A DNA stretch of 64,000 bases from the NCBI RefSeq assembly GCF_003605735.1, contig NZ_QXTJ01000002.1, positions 157,196-221,195 on the forward strand, in the 5' to 3' direction. Under the pieces are notes generated by a model. The model had not been told where the DNA came from, searched no databases, and saw only the letters and a program-made list of their open reading frames with translations. Below, piece by piece: positions 43,377 to 50,897 of the stretch (positions within the stretch are counted from its first letter, which is position 1; each line of letters starts with the position of its first letter). The stretch comes from Pseudomonas sp. LS-2. GTDB taxonomy: Bacteria > Pseudomonadota > Gammaproteobacteria > Pseudomonadales > Pseudomonadaceae. A program made the position numbers and the translations under genes.

Positions 43377-44048
43377 TTACTGTTTGACGTTCGAATACTC
43401 GCCCGAAGTCGCGAGCGAGATGGTCACTGGAGCATCGCTGCGGTTGCGCCAAAACCAACCGTGCGTTCCATCGAACAGTGCAGTGAAATCGCCGGAATCG
43501 CGGTTGACCTGCTTACCTTTGCTGTAGCTGTGAAAATAGCCCTTCTTGCCATCATAAGGTTCGCCGTGAGTGTCGTAATTCACTGTCCCTCCCGCGACCG
43601 TCCATTCGTATCTAACGTTCGCGCCTTTAACCATTTCAAGCTTGATCTCGCGACCTTCACCAGGTTTCAGGCTTACCGTCATTTTGTTTGTTTTGGCGGG
43701 ATCTACGGTCGCCGGAGTGGTAGCAGCTGAGGCAGGCGTTGACGAAATCGCAGGAGGAGTGGTCATCGCCGCAGGTGCCACAGACGGAGCCGCAGCAACA
43801 GCAACAGCAACTGCAGGAGCCGGCGCCAAGGTTTCGGCCAGCGCTTCGTTTGCCAGGGCGATCTTGATTTCGCCCATCTGTTGTAGCCCTAGAGCTCTGC
43901 CTAGCCCGGTCGGATCGACCGCGTATTCAGATGGCATAACCACTGTGATCAGGAGGCCAACTGCAACCAGCAGCGCAGCGACAGTTGACCTGAGAAGTTT
44001 CCCGGCGCTAGGCAAGTCATTGGCAGATGGAAGTGGTGAATTGAACAT
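43377..44048 (-). CDS. Transmembrane anchor protein of a metal cluster
   Basis: A 223-residue protein with one membrane segment (STVAALLVAVGLLITVVMPS, about 21-41), an Ala/Pro/Thr-rich linker (75-115) and a periplasmic beta domain (SLKPGEGREIKLEMVKGANV, YDGKKGYFHSYSKGKQVNRD, ALFDGTHGWFWRNRSDAPVT). Proteins of this form are annotated as transmembrane anchor proteins next to HupE/UreJ genes; biochemistry is unknown. GAGGA precedes the ATG, nine bases after the HupE-like gene. Confidence 0.82.
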   Translation of the reverse strand: MFNSPLPSANDLPSAGKLLRSTVAALLVAVGLLITVVMPSEYAVDPTGLGRALGLQQMGEIKIALANEALAETLAPAPAVAVAVAAAPSVAPAAMTTPPAISSTPASAATTPATVDPAKTNKMTVSLKPGEGREIKLEMVKGANVRYEWTVAGGTVNYDTHGEPYDGKKGYFHSYSKGKQVNRDSGDFTALFDGTHGWFWRNRSDAPVTISLATSGEYSNVKQ

Positions 44049-44057
44049 GTCGTGTCC

Positions 44058-44795
44058 TCAGGCAGAAATGAAAAAGCCGGTGATTTGGTAACCCATGAGC
44101 AGGAAGCCCGCGCTCATCATGGCGACGTTCGCCGTGTATGCATGCCGCCAAAAGCTTTCGGTGCGGCGCCAATACCCCATGAGAATGAGGATCGCGCTGA
44201 GGGCTAGAAGCTGGCCGATTTCCACGCCAACGTTGAAAGCCAAAAGATTGGGAATCAGACCGTCCGCTGAGATTTCAAACTCCTGAATCTTCGTCGCCAG
44301 GCCAAAGCCATGCAGCAGCCCGAAAATCAGGGTGGCCAATCGGGTATTAGGCTGATACCCAAACCACCGCTTGAAGGCACCCAAGTTATCGAGCGCTTTG
44401 TAGACCACTGAGAATCCGATGATGGCGTCGATGACGTAGGAGCTGACACTGATATCGGTTAGCACGCCGAACAGCAGAGTCACCGAGTGTCCTACGGCGA
44501 ACAACGTGACATAGATCCCAACGTCCTTTAGCCGGTAGACGAAGAAGATCACACCGAACAAGAACAGAAGGTGGTCATAGCCCGTGATCATGTGTTTCGC
44601 GCCCATGTAGATGAATGGGAGCAGCATCACGCCGGTACTTTCCTGTATGAAACCTTTATCTCCTTCAGCCACCGCGTGAGCCATCACATCAGCGGTGCCT
44701 ACCAGAAATAATGCGAGCAGAGCGAAGAGATACAGAAGGGAACGACGCGCCGTGGATACTAGCGCGCCCCCTCGATTTGAAGTGCACAAATGCAT
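44058..44795 (-). CDS. HupE/UreJ-family membrane protein
   Basis: A 245-residue inner-membrane protein with a signal-like first segment and about six further segments. Family hallmarks: MGAKHMITGYDHLLFLFGVI, FAVGHSVTLLFGVL, FGLLHGFGLATKIQEFEI, FNVGVEIGQLLALSAI. The His/Asp motifs HxxxGxDH are typical of HupE/UreJ metal (nickel) permeases. Whether it imports or senses metal here is unclear. AGGA precedes the ATG. Second gene of the leftward operon. Confidence 0.9.
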   Translation of the reverse strand: MHLCTSNRGGALVSTARRSLLYLFALLALFLVGTADVMAHAVAEGDKGFIQESTGVMLLPFIYMGAKHMITGYDHLLFLFGVIFFVYRLKDVGIYVTLFAVGHSVTLLFGVLTDISVSSYVIDAIIGFSVVYKALDNLGAFKRWFGYQPNTRLATLIFGLLHGFGLATKIQEFEISADGLIPNLLAFNVGVEIGQLLALSAILILMGYWRRTESFWRHAYTANVAMMSAGFLLMGYQITGFFISA

Positions 44796-44844
44796 GATCA
44801 GATCCTGAGTTGCAGTAATCGTGGGCCGCGTGAAGCGACCGATT

Positions 44845-45180
44845 TCAGACCGGCAAATCAGGACGCGGCGGACGCTTTATCTGAAAGAACGGGGCATCAG
44901 GAAGCGGATAGGACGAGTCCGTGTGCCTAAAAGTAAGGGCAACGTACGACTTCAATAGCGGCGGGCGGACGAGGTGAGGAATCTCATGTTGATGATCACC
45001 CATCGTCGGTGTGTGCACATGATCCGAACAATAGTCATCTTGTGCGTCTGCGGCATGTTCGATGGCCATAGCGGAATGCCCGGTAGCAATCAGCGACGTG
45101 GAGATGTGTGTCCCCCACGCCGTCATGACCGCTAACAGCAACGCGCATGCAACTATGAATGATCGAATTTTATTCGCCAT
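44845..45180 (-). CDS. Secreted His-rich small protein, DUF2946/CzcI-like in style
   Basis: A 111-residue protein with a signal or anchor (IRSFIVACALLLAVMTAWGT) and a His/Cys-rich stretch (DDYCSDHVHTPTMGDHQHEI), ending FFQIKRPPRPDLPV. Small secreted proteins of this plan are found beside Czc/Cop systems and may bind or buffer metal. Family membership is uncertain. GTG at 45204 and ATG at 45195 are other possible starts; I chose the ATG at 45180, which opens a clean signal peptide. First gene of the leftward operon. Confidence 0.75.
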   Translation of the reverse strand: MANKIRSFIVACALLLAVMTAWGTHISTSLIATGHSAMAIEHAADAQDDYCSDHVHTPTMGDHQHEIPHLVRPPLLKSYVALTFRHTDSSYPLPDAPFFQIKRPPRPDLPV

Positions 45181-45230
45181 GGACACGCTAATCATGAAGA
45201 TCACATCGAATTAATTTTTTCGACGACGGT

Positions 45231-45260
45231 TTGACCGTATCCCCCCCTAGGGGATAGCAT
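45231..45260 (+). promoter_or_regulatory. Promoter with RcnR/CsoR-type operator in the spacer
   Basis: TTGACC (45231-45236) and TAGCAT (45255-45260) are spaced by 18 bases. Between them lies TATCCCCCCCTAGGGGATA (45238-45256), a near-palindrome like the perfect one at 41733. It sits between the repressor operon and the divergent HupE operon, so one binding event could silence both. Confidence 0.75.
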
Positions 45261-45295
45261 GCCAGCCTAAATCATTCAGCCAAGAGGCTCAAGCA

Positions 45296-45589
45296 ATGAG
45301 TGAGCATGAACCCCCTCATGGACATACGCATCAGTCTCACGAAGCAATCATCAAGCGGCTAAAACGAGCTGACGGACACCTGCGCAGCATCATCACGATG
45401 ATCGAAGAAGGCCGGGAATGCGTGGACATTGCCCAGCAACTTCATGCCGTCGAAAAGGCTGTGTGCCAAGCGAAGCGGACATTGATTCAGGATCACATCG
45501 ATCACTGTCTTGAGGACACGGTGGACTCACTCGCCAAGGGCGAGCGAGCGCCCCTGGAAGCCTTCAAACAAATCACCAAATACCTGTAA
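45296..45589 (+). CDS. RcnR/InrS/CsoR-family metal-sensing repressor
   Basis: A 97-residue helical repressor (DUF156). The metal fingerprint is Cys42, His67, Cys71 (GRECVDIAQQLHAVEKAV; IQDHIDHCLED), the C-H-C set of CsoR and nickel-sensing InrS rather than the His-rich set of E. coli RcnR. The N-terminus is His-rich (HEPPHGHTHQSHE), as in InrS and RcnR. With a NicO exporter next to it, nickel or cobalt is the best guess; copper is possible. Likely binds the C/G-tract palindromes at 45238 and 41733. Confidence 0.92.
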   Translation: MSEHEPPHGHTHQSHEAIIKRLKRADGHLRSIITMIEEGRECVDIAQQLHAVEKAVCQAKRTLIQDHIDHCLEDTVDSLAKGERAPLEAFKQITKYL

Positions 45590-45596
45590 GGCGACC

Positions 45597-46718
45597 ATGC
45601 TCAATTTCTCCGAGTTGTTGCAGCAGGGCGGATCACATGCCTGGCTGTATTTTCCAAGCGCCATTCTCTTGGGCGCCTTGCACGGCCTTGAACCGGGTCA
45701 TTCCAAAACAATGATGGCGGCATTCATCGTCGCGATCCGAGGCTCGGTGAAACAGGCCGTGATGCTGGGGCTGGCGGCCACTGTTTCGCACACAGCAGTG
45801 GTGTGGCTGGTGGCAATAGTGGGCATGTATCTAGGACAGGGCCTCGATGCAGAGACAACCGAACCGTATTTCCAGATAGCGTCTTCGGTGCTGATCGTGG
45901 CAATTGCGCTGTGGATGCTCTGGCGTACATGGCGTGGTGAGCAACTTTACAAACTGGAGCAAACTCAAAGCCATCATGGACATGATGAAACTCACCGTAT
46001 CAACACCGGACATGGCGTGGTTGAGCTGTCGATTTTTGAGGAGGGTATGCCGCCTCACTGGCGACTGGAGACGCTAAGTGGCCATACGTGGGTGGAAGAC
46101 GAGGTTGTTGTCCACACCATCCGCTCTGACGGCGTCATGCAGTCATTTCGATTTGCGCAGGAGAACGGCTTTCTCCAATCGCTCGACGAAATTCCTGAAC
46201 CCCACGAATTCAAAGCACGATTGAGCCTGGGCCATGCCGGTCATACGCATGACTACGACCTCGACTTCAAAGAGCACGAACACGGCCACCATCCTGACCA
46301 TACTGAACTCGCCGGGATGGATCTGACGGCTGAGGGTTATCAGGATACCCATGAACGCGCTCACGCCAACGATATTCGCAAGCGCTTTACTAACCGTGAG
46401 GTCACCAATGGCCAAATCCTGGTATTTGGTTTGACCGGTGGACTGGTGCCTTGTCCGGCAGCGATTACCGTTCTGCTGCTGTGCTTGCAGGTCAAGCAGG
46501 TCACGCTGGGGGCCATCCTCGTCCTTTGCTTCAGTATTGGGCTGGCGATTACCTTGGTTTCGGTGGGAGCTGCGGCTGCAATCGGAGCACGTAAGGCTTC
46601 CAGTCGCTTTCCGTGGCTGAGCGAAGCAGCGCGCCGAGCTCCTTACCTTTCCAGCGTGCTGATCATCTGCGTGGGCTTGTACGTAGGTATCAACGGCTGG
46701 ATCGGGCTGCACAGCTGA
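45597..46718 (+). CDS. NicO-family nickel/cobalt exporter (RcnA-like)
   Basis: A 373-residue inner-membrane exporter. First part: FPSAILLGALHGLEPGHSKT, with the HGxxxGHS metal motif; then VSHTAVVWLVAIVG. A long central loop (about 118-250) is rich in His (SHHGHDETHR; LGHAGHTHDYD; HEHGHHPDHTE). C-terminal part: FGLTGGLVPCPAAITVLLLC. The loop also contains a small beta-rich insert. Starts eight bases after the repressor gene. Confidence 0.93.
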   Translation: MLNFSELLQQGGSHAWLYFPSAILLGALHGLEPGHSKTMMAAFIVAIRGSVKQAVMLGLAATVSHTAVVWLVAIVGMYLGQGLDAETTEPYFQIASSVLIVAIALWMLWRTWRGEQLYKLEQTQSHHGHDETHRINTGHGVVELSIFEEGMPPHWRLETLSGHTWVEDEVVVHTIRSDGVMQSFRFAQENGFLQSLDEIPEPHEFKARLSLGHAGHTHDYDLDFKEHEHGHHPDHTELAGMDLTAEGYQDTHERAHANDIRKRFTNREVTNGQILVFGLTGGLVPCPAAITVLLLCLQVKQVTLGAILVLCFSIGLAITLVSVGAAAAIGARKASSRFPWLSEAARRAPYLSSVLIICVGLYVGINGWIGLHS

Positions 46719-46728
46719 GTTTGGCGCA

Positions 46729-47169
46729 GTGTTTGATCTCACGGGTTATCTGGGGCTGTTTGCGGTGGCTTTTGGCGCCGCGACACTTCTGCCTTTGCAA
46801 TCCGAAGCTGTGCTGGTGGGCATGCTGTTGTCGGAGCGCTATGCCACGCTTGGGCTGCTATTGAGTGCTACGGTAGGGAACGTTGCCGGATCCATCCTGA
46901 ACTGGTTCTTGGGGCGATCCATCGAACGCTTCCGAGACCGGCGCTGGTTTCCCGTAAAAGAACGGCAGCTCATCAAGGCGCAAGCGCTTTACCACCGCTA
47001 TGGACAATGGACGCTTCTACTCAGTTGGCTGCCAATCATCGGCGACCCCATTACCTTGGTGGCGGGCGTGATGAAAGCGCCGTTCTGGAGTTTTTTGGTG
47101 ATTGTCACCCTGGCCAAAGCTTCGCGTTACCTGGTGGTGACCTCAATCACGCTTGGCTGGGGTGCCTGA
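46729..47169 (+). CDS. YqaA/DedA-like membrane protein
   Basis: A 146-residue inner-membrane protein of the SNARE-associated/DedA superfamily, closest in size to YqaA: LPLQSEAVLVGMLLSERYAT, GNVAGSILNWFLGR, LLSWLPIIGDPITLVAGVMK. The acid and Arg residues of DedA proteins are retained (QSE, SWLPIIGDP). YqaA-type proteins often accompany metal-resistance genes; function unknown. Start is GTG, 10 bases after the exporter gene. Confidence 0.86.
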   Translation: MFDLTGYLGLFAVAFGAATLLPLQSEAVLVGMLLSERYATLGLLLSATVGNVAGSILNWFLGRSIERFRDRRWFPVKERQLIKAQALYHRYGQWTLLLSWLPIIGDPITLVAGVMKAPFWSFLVIVTLAKASRYLVVTSITLGWGA

Positions 47170-47910
47170 ATGACAATCGTGCCTGCCCTTGACAAACCTG
47201 ATCGAAAACACGGCCTTGATCTGATCAAGTGGATCGCGTTGATCACCATGGTGATCGATCATCTGCGCCTCGTGTGGCCGGAACTCGCCATCACCTTTAT
47301 CCCCGGCAGAATCTCTTTTCCGTTCTTCTGCCTGGCGATAGCCGCAAACGTGGCGCGTACAACGCCAAGGCGAATGATCACCCCCAGTTCGGCACGCTAT
47401 GTGGCGTTCATGGTGTTCTTTTCTTTAATTTCAGAGCCGCCTTACAGGTGGTTCTACGACTCCCAGACCCTGAATGTTTTTCCATCCCTGACGCTGGGAT
47501 TATTGGTCGCGCTTGGGTTTCACCAACGCTCACATGCTGGTGCCGTACTGGCGGTGGCTGCATTGACCATTGGGTTGATCTATCAGCAGTCGTTGATGTA
47601 CGGGGTGTACGGCTTGCTGTTGCCTGCTGCGTTTACGATTGCCGTCACAAAACCCGCACACCCTGCATTGGCGATTTTGCCCGCGTTGCTCTGCGTGCTG
47701 ATGAACTCAAGGCACGGCGCATTGGGGCGCATGTTGGATCTGGATGGGTATGCCGCAGCCACGCTGCTGACCGCTTTTCTCAGCGCCTTCCTTGGGTTGT
47801 GGATGCTGCGCCGCCCATGGGAGGTGCGATTGTGGAAAGTCACGCAATGGGGCTACTGGTTTTACCCTGGTCATATGCTCGCGTTACAGCTCCTGAGAGT
47901 TGATGGGTAA
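47170..47910 (+). CDS. TraX-family membrane protein
   Basis: A 246-residue inner-membrane protein with about seven segments: GLDLIKWIALITMVIDHLRL, FIPGRISFPFFCLAIAANVA, YGVYGLLLPAAFTIAV, YWFYPGHMLALQLLRV. This is the TraX pattern; F-plasmid TraX acetylates pilin. There are no other transfer genes here. It starts directly after the previous stop codon, so it belongs to the metal operon. Role here unknown, possibly acyl transfer. Confidence 0.88.
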   Translation: MTIVPALDKPDRKHGLDLIKWIALITMVIDHLRLVWPELAITFIPGRISFPFFCLAIAANVARTTPRRMITPSSARYVAFMVFFSLISEPPYRWFYDSQTLNVFPSLTLGLLVALGFHQRSHAGAVLAVAALTIGLIYQQSLMYGVYGLLLPAAFTIAVTKPAHPALAILPALLCVLMNSRHGALGRMLDLDGYAAATLLTAFLSAFLGLWMLRRPWEVRLWKVTQWGYWFYPGHMLALQLLRVDG

Positions 47911-48084
47911 CCGTCCTTGAATTGTGCGCTATCAAGATCCAGCAGCCTATCTTGAGTCCTAACCCGTAAAGTTTTATCGCTTCCATCCCAAACTAGATTG
48001 TTCTGTATCCTCTGGTCTGCGCCTAGGCTCTCGAAACAACTGGTGTTACTCGCATTTCAGCTGCCTAAACACCCCTCGGTGACT

Positions 48085-49714
48085 GCTTTTGGCCGATTCT
48101 GTTGAAAAAGTCGGAATTTCAGGCTCGAAGATGTCGAGGTTGTCCCTCACCTCAGAACCTATCCACCACGTTGCGTGGCTTTTTCGTTCTGCGTTGATCG
48201 TTGCAGCTTGGTCGGTGGGTTGATTTGAGGTTTTTTGCTGTTTCCGGGCGTACCTATCCCCTGGCCGGCGGCCCTTGTGAGGTCAGTTTTGCCAGTCTTC
48301 TTAGATTCTGTACCGCAGCCGCCAAGGTAAATTCGTCGTTCGCACCGGTCATTCCTCGTAGTCGCAACCGATCCAGTTTCAGGATTCGTTTGAGGTGAGC
48401 GAACAACATTTCGACCTTCTTACGTTCGTGGCGAGAGCACACATATTGAGGTGTCTTGGCGATTCGCCGCGCTACATCGCGGGCTGCTTCATGGACGCTG
48501 CGTGCGATTTTTCTAAATGAAGTGTTCGGGCAGCAGCGCTCTTTCATTGAGCATGGAGCACAGTCGGTTTGCCGGGATCGGACGATGATGGTGTCGGCTT
48601 TCGTGACATGTGAGCGCTGGTTCTTGAAGGCCCGCCACTCGCTACGCAGGGCATTCCCCGCGGGGCAACGATATTCCTGCACCTCTTCATTCCATTGAAA
48701 ATCGCTGATCGAGAGGCTGTCGTTCTTACGCTCGGTTTTGTCCCATACCGGCACATGTGGCTCGATGTCTTTTTCGTCCACCATCCAGGCCAGCATCGGT
48801 GCGGTTCCATAAGCGGTATCGCCGATGAGCCGATCCGGCTTGATATCGAAGTGTTCTTCGACCCGCTCAATCATGGTCTTGGTACTCTCGACCTCGGCGG
48901 TTCGATGCGCTGGCGTCGGCTCCACGTCCATGATCACGCCATGCTCGACATCAATCAGATAGTTCGTCGAGTAGGCGAAAAACGCTGGGCCTCCTGGCGC
49001 TGCGGTCCAACGAGAAAGTGGATCAGTCAGCGACAGGCGCTTGGGCAGTGCTTCGGCCAACGCCTCATCATCCAGCGCATCCAGGTACTCACGAACGGCG
49101 CGAGTACTCAGCGACGGATCGCGCCAGTTAACCTCTTCGTTGCCAGGTACGCCACGTTGTCGACTGGCATCTGCCTTGATGACGCTGGCGTCGACAGCAA
49201 ACCCTTCGCCCTTGACCAGACCCGCGTCCATGCACCGACACAGCACCCCCGTTGAACAGCCAGCGAAACAGCGAGCTGTCACGAAAACGACCGTGGCGGT
49301 TCTTGGAAAACGTAGAGCGATTGGGGACTTCGTCTTCGAGGCTTAAGCGGCAGAACCAGCGATACGCCAGGTTCAAATGAGCCTCTTCGCACAACCGACG
49401 TTCGGAACGAATGCCGTAGCAGTAGCCCACCACCAACAGGCGAATCATCAGTTCGGGATCAATCGATGGACGCCCGATTGGGCTATAAAAATCGGCGAGA
49501 TAATGGCGCAGATCGCTTAGATCGAGGCATCGATCAATGCTGCGCAGGAGGTGATTGGCTGGGATGTGATCTTCAATGTTGAACGAGTAAAACAGTCTCT
49601 CTTGTCCGTTCGACAATTGTCCCATCATGCTGCGAATCCTCCCGCTGGCCGATGACCTGATTTTGCCGCAGGCCAGGCAGGAGATCTACTTTTTCAACAG
49701 AATCGGCCGAAAGC
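48085..49714 (-). mobile_element. Second IS1182-like insertion sequence, transposase frameshifted
   Basis: A 1630-base element with 27-base inverted repeats (48085-48111 and 49688-49714) that differ at one base; core GGCCGATTCTGTTGAAAAAG. Not the same element as at 37372. It closes the metal segment on the right, next to core genes. Confidence 0.85.
48254..49628 (-). pseudogene. IS1182-like transposase, +1 frameshift in a G run
   Basis: Two overlapping frames cover one transposase of about 458 residues. The first (49628 leftward) gives IEDHIPANHLLRSIDRCLDL and GRPSIDPELMIRLLVVGYCY; the second continues GLVKGEGFAVDASVIKADAS, IGDTAYGTAPMLAWMVDEKD and KKVEMLFAHLKRILKLDRLR. The break is at five G (49246-49250 on the minus strand); four would join the frames. 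It is inactive if real; a homopolymer read error is possible. Confidence 0.85.
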
Positions 49715-49750
49715 TGGCGGTCCCCGACCCAAACGCCACGTCAACCAGAC

Positions 49751-50194
49751 CTACCCCCTCGGCATCGCGATATTCGACTCGATCCTTTTCCCCATGCTGA
49801 TACGAGGTTCGGTCGAATAACCCAGTGCTTCATAGAAAGTTTTGACGCTTTCATTTGTGCTGACGATTTGCAGGTTGATTTTCATGCAGCCACGCCCGGT
49901 CAGGGCGTTCTCCGCATGGTGAACAAGCCTTGCACCCAACCCCCGTCTGCGGTGGGCGGGGTGAACCGCTACCGAGTACAACCAGCCACGATGACCGTCG
50001 TATCCGGCGAGCACGGTGCCGACCACTTCATCTCCTGCCAGCGCGACAAAAAAGAGGCCATCGTTAACGGCCAGTTTTTTATCGATGGCAAGGGCAGGGG
50101 TGTTATGCGCGGTTTCGTAACCGAAGACGGTTTCCCACAGCGCGATGACGGCAGTTCGATGGTGTTCGTTGGAGTAGTCAGCAATAACGTGCAT
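49751..50194 (-). CDS. GNAT-family N-acetyltransferase (YpeA-like)
   Basis: A 147-residue cytosolic acetyltransferase. The acetyl-CoA motif is SVAVHPAHRRRGLGARLVHH (motif A, about 74-93), with TVLAGYDGHRGWLYS before and NLQIVSTNESVKTFYEALGY after, as in YpeA-type enzymes. AGAGG precedes the ATG. Substrate unknown. First core-type gene to the right of the IS, which lies only 36 bases after its stop codon. Confidence 0.88.
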   Translation of the reverse strand: MHVIADYSNEHHRTAVIALWETVFGYETAHNTPALAIDKKLAVNDGLFFVALAGDEVVGTVLAGYDGHRGWLYSVAVHPAHRRRGLGARLVHHAENALTGRGCMKINLQIVSTNESVKTFYEALGYSTEPRISMGKRIESNIAMPRG

Positions 50195-50336
50195 GGCACA
50201 GCCTCTGAGATCAAGGGCAACACTAGCATCCAGGGAAGAAAAAAGAGCCCGTTCACTGCGTCAACATGTCCAGGCCGTCGACCTGCTACCAGCGGTTCAA
50301 CGCCGACCGGAAAGTGCGGGTGGAGTATCTGGGGTA

Positions 50337-50819
50337 TCAGCTGCCCGCGTTCTCGTACGCAACGCTGTTGACGTACCACGTGGCTTCCCCGGTGGGCGTC
50401 TGCACCCTGAACTCGTCGCCCACTTCCTTTTTCAACAGCGCCCTCGCCATGGGCGAATCGATGGAGATGTAATCCATCCGGCCGTAGATTTCGTCGTAGC
50501 CGACGATACGGAAACGTTTGGTTTGGCCATCGTCGTTCTCGATCTCGACCCACGCGCCGAAGAACACCCGGCCTTCCTGTTCAGGGGAGTAGTCCACCAC
50601 GCGCATGTCTTCCAGGCGCTTGCGCAGGTAGCGCACGCGGCGGTCGATTTCGCGCAGCAGCTTCTTGTTGTACTGGTAGTCGGCGTTCTCGCTGCGATCA
50701 CCCAGCGACGCCGCCCACGCGACCTTCTGAGTGATTTCCGGTCGGTAGACGCGCCACAGGTGATCGAGTTCTTGCTTGAGGGCGGTGTGACCCTCGCGGG
50801 TGCAGATGTTGGTGCTCAA
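50337..50819 (-). CDS. greB: Transcription elongation factor GreB
   Basis: A 160-residue GreB that rescues backtracked RNA polymerase by stimulating transcript cleavage. Coiled coil (about 1-75) with the acidic tip LGDRSENADYQYNKK, then the C-terminal globular domain (FRIVGYDEIYGRMDYISIDS; GDEFRVQTPTGEATWYV). The longest frame starts at 50888, but homologues begin STxxxTREGH, which here follows a TTG at 50819 with GAGAA before it. Confidence 0.93.
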   Translation of the reverse strand: MSTNICTREGHTALKQELDHLWRVYRPEITQKVAWAASLGDRSENADYQYNKKLLREIDRRVRYLRKRLEDMRVVDYSPEQEGRVFFGAWVEIENDDGQTKRFRIVGYDEIYGRMDYISIDSPMARALLKKEVGDEFRVQTPTGEATWYVNSVAYENAGS

Positions 50820-50897
50820 AGGGCTTCTCGGTTGTCGGTGCTCCGTGCACGATGCCGACATCTTTGCTGTCGGCATCGTGACGGTCAACCCTTGATG

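Noticed and set aside
47170..47910. Evidence for an integrated conjugative element
   Set aside because: TraX alone is not enough; no relaxase, coupling protein, type IV secretion gene, integrase or att site is visible.
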